Shown here: positions 8,449-16,796 of the stretch, one piece after another
How the letters are laid out: each line of letters begins with the position of its first letter
Numbering within the stretch: position 1 is the stretch's first letter
Assembly: GCA_035634255.1 (NCBI GenBank)
Contig: DASQDI010000042.1
Span: 1-27,545, forward strand
Length of the DNA: 27,545 nucleotides
Direction of reading: 5' to 3'
Source of the DNA: DATLMR01 sp035634255
Lineage (GTDB): Bacteria > Acidobacteriota > Blastocatellia > UBA7656
Program-made: the position numbers and the translations under genes
Notes under the pieces: model-generated
Databases searched by the model: none
What the model was told of the DNA's origin: nothing
What the model saw: the letters and a program-made list of their open reading frames with translations, nothing else

Positions 8449-8478
8449 TTGCAACTATCACCCGGCTAAACTTATAAT
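8449..8478 (+). promoter_or_regulatory. Sigma-70-type promoter for hemD
   Basis: TTGCAA (8449-8454) and a perfect TATAAT (8473-8478) are 18 bases apart. They lie about 50 bases before the hemD ATG. A second TATAAT at 8484-8489 lacks a good -35 box. The 388-base divergent region 8140-8527 holds this promoter and the opposite one at 8210-8238; I see nothing else in it. Confidence 0.6.
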
Positions 8479-8527
8479 CTGCCTATAATTAGCTCTTTGC
8501 TCTGAAAATGAGCGGAGGAGGGCGGGC

Positions 8528-9403
8528 ATGTCGGGGAAAAAAGATGGCCTGAGTACCTATTCGGGCTCCCAAACAGACGGAGATGAACTCGCCCGCCGCC
8601 GGCTGCAGGGCCGGACAATCCTGATAACTAGATCGCCCGCGCAATCGGGCGAAATCACTTCGCTTTTTGAGGCTCTTGGCGCGCAGGTCATCCATCTGCC
8701 GACTATCGAAATAGTTGAACCGGCTTCCTGGGATGCCGTGGACCGAGCTCTTCAGCGGATGGAAACGTATGATTGGCTTGTATTTACCAGCCCGAATGCC
8801 GTTCGCTCCTTCTTCGGGAGGATGAAAGACCGGACGGCGAGAGGCGATGTTTCCGGCGCTCTTCCGAAAATCTGCGCCATAGGCCCCGCAACCGCGAAGG
8901 CCGTCGAAGAGACCGGGGCAAGGATCGACATCACTCCCTCCGAATCGAAGGCCGAGGGAGTTTTAAGAGCCCTCGTCGAATGCATAGGAGGGCAGGCGCG
9001 GGTGCGCGGGCTCAGGTTCCTGGTCCCCCGTTCGCAGATTGCCCGTGAAGAGCTTCCCGACGGGCTCGCGCGGCTCGGGGCGATAGTCGATGCGGTAGAA
9101 GCCTACCGCACCATCAAACCGGAAACGGATTGTGAACCCGTGAGGCGGCGGCTCCGCGAAGGCTCCATCCACGCGATCACTTTCACGAGTCCATCGACCA
9201 TCATCAATTTCGCGGGCCTGCTTGACGCGGGCAATCTTTCCGACCTCATCGGCCCGGCCCTCGTCGGCTGCATCGGCCCCACCACGGCCGCAGCCGCAAA
9301 AGAGTACGGGCTCCGCACCGTTATTCAACCTGAGCGCTACAACGCCTCGGCACTCGTCGAAGCGATGGCGCGGTCGTTAATGTCTGAAACGTCCGAGCAT
9401 TGA
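8528..9403 (+). CDS. hemD: Uroporphyrinogen-III synthase
   Basis: HemD cyclises hydroxymethylbilane to uroporphyrinogen III with inversion of ring D. The product has 291 residues, slightly longer than usual (about 250) because of about 27 extra N-terminal residues. The family start GRTILITRSPAQSGE is followed by LFEALGAQVIHLPTIEI and the characteristic YDWLVFTSPNAVRSFF. The second half has VEAYRTI, TFTSPSTIINF and CIGPTTAAAAKEYGL. The ATG is preceded by GGAGGAGG at seven bases. It stands alone, 8 kb from hemEHG in the same direction, and the other early heme genes are not in the window. Confidence 0.93.
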   Translation: MSGKKDGLSTYSGSQTDGDELARRRLQGRTILITRSPAQSGEITSLFEALGAQVIHLPTIEIVEPASWDAVDRALQRMETYDWLVFTSPNAVRSFFGRMKDRTARGDVSGALPKICAIGPATAKAVEETGARIDITPSESKAEGVLRALVECIGGQARVRGLRFLVPRSQIAREELPDGLARLGAIVDAVEAYRTIKPETDCEPVRRRLREGSIHAITFTSPSTIINFAGLLDAGNLSDLIGPALVGCIGPTTAAAAKEYGLRTVIQPERYNASALVEAMARSLMSETSEH

Positions 9404-9476
9404 CCCGCGAAGGGACGCGCCGTATGCAATAAGTTTTCCGGGGCCCGTTCAAGCAAACGGGTGACAAAGAGTAATT

Positions 9477-10661
9477 ATGATCAAGCAATTAAAAATATCA
9501 TTCCCCATCGCATTGTCAGGGCTGCTTCTACTCGTGGTCGTCGGAGGCGTCGGAGGGGCCACGATCCAGGACGACAAGAAGAAGACCGAGGACCAGGGCG
9601 AGGTCAAGCTCAACGCCACTCTGGTTCAGGTTCCTATCGTGGCCGCGGACCGCTCGGGCAGGTTCGTCGTCGATCTGTCTAAGGATGACTTTACTCTGGT
9701 CGATGACGGAAAGCGTCAGGAGATTTCCCTCTTCTCTTCCGTGAAGCAGTCTTTCAACGCGGTACTGATTCTCGACACGTCCAACAGCGCCGAAGACAGG
9801 CTGCGGGCGATGCAGCAAACGGCCCTCACGTTCGCGCGCGAGGTCGGCGGCGGCGATAAGATGATGGTCATGTCGTTCGACAACGAGGTCCGGCAGTTGA
9901 CCGACTTCACCTCGGACCAGAAGGAGATAGAATCGGCCATCAAAGGCACGGAATCAGGGTTCGGCAAGCTTCTTTATGAGGCGGTCATGCGCGGCCTCGA
10001 TCAGTTGAAGGAGACCGAAGGGCGGCGCGCCCTGATCCTCTTCAGCGACGGGATCGATCTGAAGAGCATCGACGCGACCGCCGAGGACACTTTCAAAAAA
10101 GCCGAGGAGATAGGCGCGGCGATCTACGTCATCAAGTTCGATACGCGGTGGTGGATCGAGGCCGACGTGCGCCGTCAGGAAGCCGAGAACAAGCAGTCGA
10201 ATCTCCCGTTCAGCGTTGACGGGCGAATCCCCCTGCCTCCCGAATTCGGCGGGCCCGACCCCGACCCTAAAAAGAAGAGCGGCCCGCGAATCGAGATAGG
10301 CGAGCGCAAGTCCCCTCACATAACCGTCATCGACGGGATAAGCGGCAGGACCGTTTCGACCAAGGACGTGCCGCCGGATAAGATTTCTCAACAACTCAAC
10401 CAGGTCTATGGCGAGGCGAACGATTACATTGAAACCCTCGCGACGCGCACAGGCGGCATGGTCTTTTCGGCCGACACGTTCGGTAATACCGAGGCCGCTT
10501 TCGCTATGATCGCCGATGAGCTTCGCAACCAGTATATGATCGGCTTTTATCCAAGGAACGAGCGACGGGACGGAAAGTACCGCAAGATCAAGGTCGAGGT
10601 TAAACGTAAAGACATCCGTATTCGCGCGAGGCAGGGGTACCGTTTGCCGCCCCAGGACTGA
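9477..10661 (+). CDS. Secreted VWA protein, acidobacterial VWFA-related family
   Basis: The 394-residue product starts with a hydrophobic segment (about 8-28) that is a signal peptide or N-terminal anchor. A short strand-rich part (LVQVPIVAADRSGRFVVDLS, then DFTLVDDGKRQEI) precedes the von Willebrand A domain, about 93-365. This order is typical of the VWFA-related domain common in Acidobacteriota. The MIDAS start DTSNS (residues 100-104) and the later LFSDG (Asp191) are present. The Thr usually found in the G-T-x-L-Y-D-A stretch is replaced: the protein reads GKLLYEA. Between about 225 and 310 there is a Pro/Lys-rich insertion. The start has only a weak AAAGAG site. It follows hemD by 73 bases. 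The function is unknown, probably protein binding in the envelope. Confidence 0.88.
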   Translation: MIKQLKISFPIALSGLLLLVVVGGVGGATIQDDKKKTEDQGEVKLNATLVQVPIVAADRSGRFVVDLSKDDFTLVDDGKRQEISLFSSVKQSFNAVLILDTSNSAEDRLRAMQQTALTFAREVGGGDKMMVMSFDNEVRQLTDFTSDQKEIESAIKGTESGFGKLLYEAVMRGLDQLKETEGRRALILFSDGIDLKSIDATAEDTFKKAEEIGAAIYVIKFDTRWWIEADVRRQEAENKQSNLPFSVDGRIPLPPEFGGPDPDPKKKSGPRIEIGERKSPHITVIDGISGRTVSTKDVPPDKISQQLNQVYGEANDYIETLATRTGGMVFSADTFGNTEAAFAMIADELRNQYMIGFYPRNERRDGKYRKIKVEVKRKDIRIRARQGYRLPPQD

Positions 10662-10902
10662 CCCGGCCGCGTTGAGGGTGCCGCCCGATCTCAAAACTTA
10701 ATCAAACATCGCCCATACCATATCGTGTACACTCGTCCACCTTTTAAGGTGTATCATGCCCTCGCGCTTTTCATTCAAAGACCGGTTCTTACATTATTCT
10801 GAATAACTTGAGTGCGGAGATTTAACCGCCAGCCAGCGGCACATCTCTTGCTCGAAAGCTTGCGCGATTTGAAAACGAAAGAGCAGAACCGAGGAAGTCA
10901 TC

Positions 10903-12996
10903 ATGAAATTTTCTCCCTCCAGAGTCCTCACGTGCTTGTTCCTTACGTCGTTGATATTCTCTTCTCTGCCCGCGTTCGGGCAGGCTCCCGCCGCCGGAAT
11001 AGAGGCCCCAGGCATAGAAGCCGCGGCCGACGAGCAGGACGACCCGGCCGTCGCGCGCGTAGCGAGGCTCAGTTTCGTCGACGGAGAAGTATCTTTCCTC
11101 CGCGCGCAGGTGACTGAGTGGGCGGACGCGATAGAGAATCTGCCCTTGCTCGCGGGCGACCAGATTTATACGGGAGCCGGCGCGCGCGCGGAGGTGCAGT
11201 TGGGGCGCGGCGCTTACCTGCGGCTCTCGGAAAAGACCGCTTTAACGATCTCCGACCTTTCCGAAAACTCGGCCCAGTTTGAAATAACCGAGGGCATCGC
11301 GGTCGTCCGTCTGGACAAATCCCTCTCGTCCCTGAGCCGCTTCGAAGTCGACACGCCGAACTCGGCGCTACTCCTCGAACGCGACGGCATCTATCGAATC
11401 AACGTGAGAGGCGACGAAGACTCCGAAGTCATAGTCAGGCGCGGCGCGGCCGAAGTGACGACCGTCGACGGCACATTCAAGTTACGCGAAGGCAACCGCC
11501 TGTCCGTCGACACCTCCGAGACGGGGAAGCTGGAAATCGTCGCCGACACTTCTCTCGATGACTGGGATCGCTGGAGCTATGATCGTGACAACGCGATAGA
11601 CACGTCCATCGCCTCGGCCTCGCCCGACTACGTCAACCAGTACGAGTCGACCTACGACAGTTTTTATGGGGCGAGCGAATTATCAAATTACGGTACATGG
11701 ACGAGCGTCTCTTCGTACGGCCATTGCTGGGTGCCTCGCGTAGGCTCGGGCTGGGCACCTTACCGCGACGGGCAATGGCTGTGGGTCCCGGCCATAGGCT
11801 GGACATGGCTTTCGAACGAGCCGTGGGGCTGGGCACCTTACCACTACGGGCGATGGGTATACGCGGGCAGGCTCGGATGGGTCTGGTCCCCCGGCTTCCG
11901 CTCGAATTACTACTACGGGCATTCGTACTACAGGTGGCGGCCCGCCCTCGTCTCCTTCTTTTACTGCCCGACGCCTCGCGGCAATTACGTGGGATGGTAC
12001 CCCCTTGCTCCGGGCGAGCGGTGGCGCAGGGCCGACCATAACAGGCGCGACAGGGATCGTGCCCATCTGCAATACCCCGGCGTGCGCGACGGGGCGAGGC
12101 GGCCCGATGATTCGCGGGCGTGGCGCCGCCCGGATAGAGCGGATGGCGTGACCCTTCAGCCAGTCTCCGGCTTCGCGAGGGGGGACAAGAATCGCGTGAG
12201 GCCGACAGCGCCCACGCGCGACTTCGACATCTTTCTCCGGGACAGGGCGAGGCCGGGCCTGCCTGAGGTCCCCGCGTCCGATCTGGCCGCGGCTCCGGGC
12301 TGGCGAAATGGGCAGGCGTTAGACAAGCGGCCCGACATCGCCAAGCCGTCAGAGAAAGTCCTGAGACGCCCCGTCGTCACGCGCTCGCGCCCGTCTAACC
12401 CGACCGTCGGGTCGAGCGCGCCGCGGGAGCGCCACGTGCTGACTCCGAGAAAACCCATCGAGGTGACGGAGTCATTCCGAAGAGATCGGACCCGCGGCCA
12501 GCTGGACACAGGGCAGGGCCAGAACTTCAATCAGCCCCGCACCGGGGGAGTTGAGAAGAGGCCCGATCCGAGGGTCCGCCCGACGCGGCCTCCCGCCCCT
12601 GAAGCCGGGGGTGAGAATGCGTCTTCGAATGAGCGCGTAAAGAATGAGGCTGGCGGGGGGAGCGAAACTCGCAACCGCCCTCGAAACAAGCCCGAGCCCG
12701 AGGGTCGAAGGCAGAAAGATTCCGACGAGAGGACCGACACCAACCGCGCGCCGCGTCCTTCAGCGCCCGAGCGCCACAAAGAGCGGGACGACAGGCCGCG
12801 ACCGGACTCGGACACTTCATCACGTCCCAGGCCGGAGAGGAACTCTCCCAAAGAAAACAATGAGCCGCGACGCGAGCGCCCGCCCGCGCCGCCTTCCGCC
12901 GAGCGAAATCATGGCCGGCAGGAGCATAAACAGGAGCGGCAGGAACGCCGCCCGGAGAATGCGGACCGAGGGCAAGGGCAGCGGAAGAAAAATTGA
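10903..12996 (+). CDS. Envelope FecR-domain / DUF6600-like protein with charged tail
   Basis: The 697-residue product has a Sec signal peptide (cleavage probably after FGQ near residue 27). Residues 53-205 resemble a FecR-type domain: a positive-charge-poor beta fold with LLAGDQIYTGAGARAEVQLG and FEVDTPNSALLL. Residues 265-375 are Trp/Tyr/Gly-rich, with two tandem units of about 26 residues (GWAPYRDGQWLWVPAIGWTW and GWAPYHYGRWVYAGRLGWVW), typical of the DUF6600 type. Residues 380-697 are almost only Arg, Pro, Asp, Glu, Ser, Lys, so probably disordered. The ATG has GAGGAAG seven bases upstream. No FecI sigma factor or TonB receptor is next to it, so a classic iron-signalling role is unlikely. 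A periplasmic or surface structural role is a guess. Confidence 0.85.
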   Translation: MKFSPSRVLTCLFLTSLIFSSLPAFGQAPAAGIEAPGIEAAADEQDDPAVARVARLSFVDGEVSFLRAQVTEWADAIENLPLLAGDQIYTGAGARAEVQLGRGAYLRLSEKTALTISDLSENSAQFEITEGIAVVRLDKSLSSLSRFEVDTPNSALLLERDGIYRINVRGDEDSEVIVRRGAAEVTTVDGTFKLREGNRLSVDTSETGKLEIVADTSLDDWDRWSYDRDNAIDTSIASASPDYVNQYESTYDSFYGASELSNYGTWTSVSSYGHCWVPRVGSGWAPYRDGQWLWVPAIGWTWLSNEPWGWAPYHYGRWVYAGRLGWVWSPGFRSNYYYGHSYYRWRPALVSFFYCPTPRGNYVGWYPLAPGERWRRADHNRRDRDRAHLQYPGVRDGARRPDDSRAWRRPDRADGVTLQPVSGFARGDKNRVRPTAPTRDFDIFLRDRARPGLPEVPASDLAAAPGWRNGQALDKRPDIAKPSEKVLRRPVVTRSRPSNPTVGSSAPRERHVLTPRKPIEVTESFRRDRTRGQLDTGQGQNFNQPRTGGVEKRPDPRVRPTRPPAPEAGGENASSNERVKNEAGGGSETRNRPRNKPEPEGRRQKDSDERTDTNRAPRPSAPERHKERDDRPRPDSDTSSRPRPERNSPKENNEPRRERPPAPPSAERNHGRQEHKQERQERRPENADRGQGQRKKN

Positions 12997-13177
12997 CTCC
13001 AGGGCATTCCGTAGGTGGCGCGGACTGGGCGGATGAGCAGCGAATTATAGTTTGAACACCCCATCTGCTTCATCCTCCTTCGCTTGTTCCATCCGCCTGG
13101 TCGGCGTCATCTACAGACCTTCAATGGGTTCCCCTCAACCGCATGGCCTGCGGCGAGAAAGCTTCAGGCCGTGCGGC

Positions 13178-13206
13178 TTGACACTAAAGATGGCGGCGGA
13201 TAAAGT
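13178..13206 (+). promoter_or_regulatory. Promoter placing the start at the CPBP ATG (leaderless?)
   Basis: A perfect TTGACA (13178-13183) and TAAAGT (13201-13206) are 17 bases apart. The -10 box ends only nine bases before the ATG at 13216, so transcription would begin within about three bases of the start codon. No ribosome binding site precedes this ATG, which agrees with a leaderless mRNA. Confidence 0.5.
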
Positions 13207-13215
13207 CCGCTCAAT

Positions 13216-14220
13216 ATGTCGGAAGGCATCAATGGCGGGCACAACATTTTTATAAACGGGGAGAACGAGCTTCGCTCGGGATGGCGCGTGCTCTCGTTTG
13301 CCATCCTGTTTCTGGCGCTGTACTTCTTATTAAGTAGCCTGCTGCTCTTTATTCAGATGGTCTCGCCCTCGGTCGCGGAACTGGCCCTTGAGCCATACTC
13401 CAATGTTCCCGCAAGCGAATCTAAAATATTCTCGGTCGGCATCAGCCGCTCCCTCATGCTGGGGGTCGCCATCGTCGCGTCGGCGGTCTGCGCGCGGGTT
13501 CTGGAACGCCGCAGTTTCGCGTCGATAGGGTTCAGGCTTCACCCCGGATGGGGGCGCGACCTCTTTCTCGGCTCGCTTATGGGGACGGCCACGCTCGCGC
13601 TCGCGGTCCTGATCTCCTACGTCGCGGGCGCGGTCGGCTTCTCCGTGCTCACATCTTCGCCCGGCCTCTGGGTGAAGAGATTCCTGCTGCTGACCTTCGT
13701 GATATTTGTGGCGGCGGCGGCCGAAGAAGTGCTCTTCCGCGGGTTCGCTTTTCAGGCGTTGCTGCATAATCTCGGCCCCGCGGCGGCGATACTGATAACC
13801 TCCCTGGCGTTTGCGCTGTTGCATGTGAACAACCCGAACGCCACGGTCTTTTCGACCGTCAACGTGGCGCTCGCGGGGGTCTGGCTGGGGGCCGCCTACC
13901 TCGTGACGAAGAGCCTGTGGCTCGCGACGGGTCTGCACTTCGCCTGGAATTTCGCCCTGACGTTTATATTCGGCCTTCCCGTCAGCGGGATTCTGACCTT
14001 CGATCAAATCACGTGGCTCGACGGAGTGATGGGGGACCCGGACTGGCTGTCGGGCGGGAGCTTCGGCCCCGAAGGAGGGGCGGCGGCGACCGTGGCTCTG
14101 ATCCTGTCGACGCTGGTGGTCTGGAAGAGCGGCCTCTTCAGGCCATCGCAGGAGATGCTCCTAATTACAAATCACGGGAAGAGGGAACCCGAGCGGCTGT
14201 CGATTACGGGCGACGAGTGA
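13216..14220 (+). CDS. CPBP family intramembrane metalloprotease
   Basis: The 334-residue integral membrane protein has about seven to eight hydrophobic helices. The CPBP/Abi (Rce1-like) motifs are intact: EEVLFRG (Glu170, Glu171, Arg175), His203 in AFALLHVNNP, and His241/Asn245 in GLHFAWNF. These residues are the metal and catalytic sites of the family, which cleaves substrates within the membrane. The substrate is unknown and no bacteriocin genes are nearby. The ATG at 13216 is supported by the promoter rather than by a ribosome binding site. The last 30 residues are hydrophilic. It converges on the DUF4870-like gene with 44 bases between stops. Confidence 0.9.
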   Translation: MSEGINGGHNIFINGENELRSGWRVLSFAILFLALYFLLSSLLLFIQMVSPSVAELALEPYSNVPASESKIFSVGISRSLMLGVAIVASAVCARVLERRSFASIGFRLHPGWGRDLFLGSLMGTATLALAVLISYVAGAVGFSVLTSSPGLWVKRFLLLTFVIFVAAAAEEVLFRGFAFQALLHNLGPAAAILITSLAFALLHVNNPNATVFSTVNVALAGVWLGAAYLVTKSLWLATGLHFAWNFALTFIFGLPVSGILTFDQITWLDGVMGDPDWLSGGSFGPEGGAAATVALILSTLVVWKSGLFRPSQEMLLITNHGKREPERLSITGDE

Positions 14221-14264
14221 AGCTCACATTCCGGCCGCTTCACCCGCCGCCCCCGTAGAAGTGG

Positions 14265-14774
14265 TTAGCTGTTCTTCTCGGCCACGTCGCCGATGACCGG
14301 AATCTTCCACATCTCGCCCTGATACGCCTTGATCATTGCGATGATGGTGAGAGCGATGTAAGCCACCATGATCAACAGATCGACCAGGCTGAGCACGGAG
14401 CTCGCGGCCCCGGCGGCTATGTCGGAAGGCGACATGGACACCCCCGCTCCGAAAATCCCGAAGATTATCGAAATGACGAACCTCGCGGCGAAGAGGAGCA
14501 ATCCCTGCATGGCGTGGAACCGGAGGAACCGGTTCGTCTTGGGCTCGGAAGCCAGCCAGATGATTGCGGCTATGACGTTAATGAAGCAGCAGCATCCCGG
14601 AATATAACAAAGCAATGCGGCCAGCTTGTAGTCCAGCCCGAGGACGGATGTTTTGCCCGGCGGAGGGCCCGGAGGCGGCGGGTACCCTCCGCCCTGATAA
14701 CCACCGGGAGGGGGATAGTCTCCGCCGGGGTATCCTCCCTGCGGCGGGTAGCCATATGGCGGCTGGTTGCTCAT
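14265..14774 (-). CDS. DUF4870-like (Tic20-type) small membrane protein
   Basis: The 169-residue product starts with about 45 residues of Pro/Gly/Tyr repeats (PPxGGYPGGDYPPPGGY type), probably a disordered cytoplasmic tail. Three or four hydrophobic helices follow. The segment KTNRFLRFHAMQGLLLF, the C-terminal AYQGEMWKIPVIGDVAEK and the overall layout match DUF4870/Tic20-like proteins. I chose the ATG at 14774 because AAGGAG lies eight bases upstream; the TTG six codons earlier would put that site inside the gene. A Cys-rich patch, GCCCF, lies in the first helix. The molecular role of the family is unknown. Confidence 0.85.
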   Translation of the reverse strand: MSNQPPYGYPPQGGYPGGDYPPPGGYQGGGYPPPPGPPPGKTSVLGLDYKLAALLCYIPGCCCFINVIAAIIWLASEPKTNRFLRFHAMQGLLLFAARFVISIIFGIFGAGVSMSPSDIAAGAASSVLSLVDLLIMVAYIALTIIAMIKAYQGEMWKIPVIGDVAEKNS

Positions 14775-14868
14775 CTCTATTTCTCCTTCCAAGGAAATGA
14801 AATCAGATTGAATACCCTCTTCCGCCGCGAATAGTACTAGAGAGACCGGCAGGATACAAGAGATAGTG

Positions 14869-15225
14869 TCACTGCTCCCTCGTCTCGACGCGCTCCTTCT
14901 TGACTTCGATCATCTGGCCGCCCGCCTGCTCAATATAATAGACCTCGCCCCGCCGGACGTGCTTACCTTCCCCCCTGATTACGCCGATGTAGGTGTTGAG
15001 GTATTTATCGAAGGCGCGCTTCCCGATGGCCGGGTTCGCCTTCTCTTCCCGCTTGAAGAACCTGTCGAACGGGGTCCCTCCGTACTGCGTGTGGGTGTAG
15101 AGGCTGACGGCCAGCACTCCTATGAGGACGACGGCCACAGACCCCGCGATTACAGTCCTGATTCGCCGCCAGGACAGGAGCCGCTCTTCGCCTGCCGCGT
15201 CTTCTTTCGAATCCGGGTTGAACAT
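14869..15225 (-). CDS. Small single-TM protein next to mgtE
   Basis: The 118-residue product has a charged N-terminal part (about 1-23), one transmembrane helix (TVIAGSVAVVLIGVLAVSLY, about 24-43) and a basic soluble domain of about 75 residues with FDKYLNTYIGVIRGEGK and YYIEQAGGQMIEV. I do not recognise the family. The start lies only 13 bases after the mgtE stop, so the two are probably co-transcribed. No clear ribosome binding site precedes the ATG, which may point to coupled translation. A link to magnesium transport is suggested only by position. Confidence 0.7.
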   Translation of the reverse strand: MFNPDSKEDAAGEERLLSWRRIRTVIAGSVAVVLIGVLAVSLYTHTQYGGTPFDRFFKREEKANPAIGKRAFDKYLNTYIGVIRGEGKHVRRGEVYYIEQAGGQMIEVKKERVETREQ

Positions 15226-15238
15226 TATGGATTTAAGC

Positions 15239-16603
15239 TTAAGGCTTGAGGTGTTTGAGCATCAAGCTCGCCATGCCGAGGTAGATGAAGAAAGTCACCA
15301 CGTCCGTGACGGCCACCACGAAGACAGAAGAGGCCAGGGCCGGGTCAACCCTGAACCGCTTGAGGACCACAGGGATGATCGTGCCTATCATGCCCGCGAC
15401 CACGAGGCTCAAAACCATCGTCACGCCCAGGATCGACCCGAGCCCCATCCCGAACCACGCGGAGATGACGCCGAAGACGATGGCTCCCACGACCAGCCCG
15501 TTGATGAGTCCGACGAGGGCTTCCTTGATCAGGACCCGGCGGCCCGTGTCCCAGCTAACTTCCCCGAGGCCGATGCCCCGGACGACGACCGTCAGAGTCT
15601 GAGTCGCGGCGTTGCTGCCCATCGTCGCCACCACCGGGATCAACACCGCGAGAGAAATCCACCGCTCTAACGCTTCGAGGTAGAACTGGACTACCACAGC
15701 CGCCAACAGGGCCGCCCCCAGCGAGAGCATCAGCCACGGGACGCGCCGCCGCGCGGAGTTCAGGGCCGAGCCGACCGCGCGGTCGTCCGCCTCGACTCCG
15801 GCCAGTGCGTAGATGTCTTCCGTGGCCTCTTCGCGCATCACGTCGATGATGTCATCGACCGTGATGATGCCGGCCAGCTTGTTCTCCTCGTCGACGACCG
15901 GCACCGCGAGCAGGTTGTAGGTCGCGACGATGCGGGCCACTTCCTCCTGGTCGGTGTCGGTGGTCACTTTGATGACGTCCCCGATCATGATCTTGCGCAG
16001 GGGCGTCGAGGGCGGGTTCAGCAAGAGCTGCCTCAGGCTCACGACCCCCAGCAGGTGGTTCCGCGAATCGACCACGTAGAGGTAGAAGGCCATCTCGAAC
16101 TCCTCGGACCTTCTCTGTAGCATCGTGATGGCGTCGGACACGGTCACGTCTTCGTCGAGGGCGAAGTAATCGGGCGTCATAATGCGCCCGGCGGTCTCGT
16201 CGGCGAACCCGAGCAACTCCTGCACGTCCGTTGAGTGCTCGATCTTCATGGTGCCGAGCAATTCTTCGCGCAACTGCTCGGGCATCTCCCCCACAAGGAG
16301 GGCCGCGTCGTCCGACGGGAGCTCCTGCAAGAGCCGGGAAATCTGCCCGGCGTTGAGCGTGGTCATGAGCGCGACGGCGCGGTCGGTCTCAAGCTCGCTG
16401 AGGGCCTCGGCGGCCTTCGTGAGGTCGTTGTGGACGAGGGCTTCGAAGAGGGCTTCGCGGTCGTGCTGGGGGAGCTGGCCGAGGATTTGAGAGATGTCAG
16501 CGGGGCGGAGTTTCGTGAGGAGATTGGTCGCGTTCGACATCGCGCCGCGGCGCACTAGCCGAAGGACAGAATCCAGCATCAGGTTGAGCCGTTGTGCCTG
16601 CAT
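15239..16603 (-). CDS. mgtE: Magnesium transporter MgtE
   Basis: MgtE is a Mg2+-gated Mg2+ channel of the inner membrane. The 454-residue product has the full domain order. The helical MgtE N domain spans about 30-130 (LRPADISQILGQLP, then LPSDDAALLVGEMP). Two CBS domains span about 137-260 (TAGRIMTPDYFALD and VPVVDEENKLAGIITVDD). Five transmembrane helices cover 285-454. The pore block MGSNAATQTLTVVVRGIGLGEV matches the family MGGNAGTQS pattern, and VTDVVTFFIYLG near the end holds the conserved Asp (434) of the ion pathway. It diverges from the glycosylase gene across about 190 bases. No known Mg riboswitch is seen in that gap. Confidence 0.95.
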   Translation of the reverse strand: MQAQRLNLMLDSVLRLVRRGAMSNATNLLTKLRPADISQILGQLPQHDREALFEALVHNDLTKAAEALSELETDRAVALMTTLNAGQISRLLQELPSDDAALLVGEMPEQLREELLGTMKIEHSTDVQELLGFADETAGRIMTPDYFALDEDVTVSDAITMLQRRSEEFEMAFYLYVVDSRNHLLGVVSLRQLLLNPPSTPLRKIMIGDVIKVTTDTDQEEVARIVATYNLLAVPVVDEENKLAGIITVDDIIDVMREEATEDIYALAGVEADDRAVGSALNSARRRVPWLMLSLGAALLAAVVVQFYLEALERWISLAVLIPVVATMGSNAATQTLTVVVRGIGLGEVSWDTGRRVLIKEALVGLINGLVVGAIVFGVISAWFGMGLGSILGVTMVLSLVVAGMIGTIIPVVLKRFRVDPALASSVFVVAVTDVVTFFIYLGMASLMLKHLKP

Positions 16604-16634
16604 TACGGTGGTCTCCGCTTCTCGACATCTGAAC

Positions 16635-16653
16635 TATAAAATCCGGCTTTATA
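16635..16653. repeat. TATAAA/TTTATA inverted repeat, divergent region
   Basis: TATAAA (16635-16640) and TTTATA (16648-16653) flank a seven-base centre, ATCCGGC. It lies 31 bases from the mgtE start and just before the ribosome binding site of the 37-codon ORF. It could be an operator or overlapping -10 boxes for both directions. No good -35 box was found for either. Confidence 0.3.
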
Positions 16654-16665
16654 CTTGGAGGAATT

Positions 16666-16779
16666 ATGACAAGCTGTTATAACACAGCCCCGCTCGAACT
16701 GACCAGCAGAAACCAGTTTACAGGCCGGAAGAAAGATCGGGCGATTCGAGGGTGGCGGCCCGGCCCGCCGCCCCTGTAG
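16666..16779 (+). CDS. Possible 37-residue leader peptide before the glycosylase
   Basis: An ATG preceded by GGAGG at four bases opens a 37-codon frame (MTSCYNTAPLELTSRNQF...), rich in Arg, Lys, Pro and Gly, ending in TAG at 16777-16779. The glycosylase ATG follows 17 bases later in another frame and has no ribosome binding site of its own. Translation of the small ORF could therefore bring ribosomes to the glycosylase. There is no homology I can name and it may be chance. Confidence 0.35.
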   Translation: MTSCYNTAPLELTSRNQFTGRKKDRAIRGWRPGPPPL

Positions 16780-16796
16780 AATCTCCTGTTTCAACC

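Noticed and set aside
9442..9459. CCCGTT...AACGGG hairpin after hemD
   Set aside because: Short six-base stem without a T-run, too weak to call a terminator.
10738..10751. CACCTT-TT-AAGGTG inverted repeat upstream of the FecR-like gene
   Set aside because: Arms of six bases only and no promoter found near; could be chance, so not listed as an operator.
13052..13255. 67-codon plus-strand ORF before the CPBP gene
   Set aside because: No ribosome site, no protein-like sequence, and it overlaps the CPBP promoter and start.
16604..16796. Magnesium riboswitch before mgtE
   Set aside because: I see only the short inverted repeat, not the large multi-stem structure expected of an M-box.
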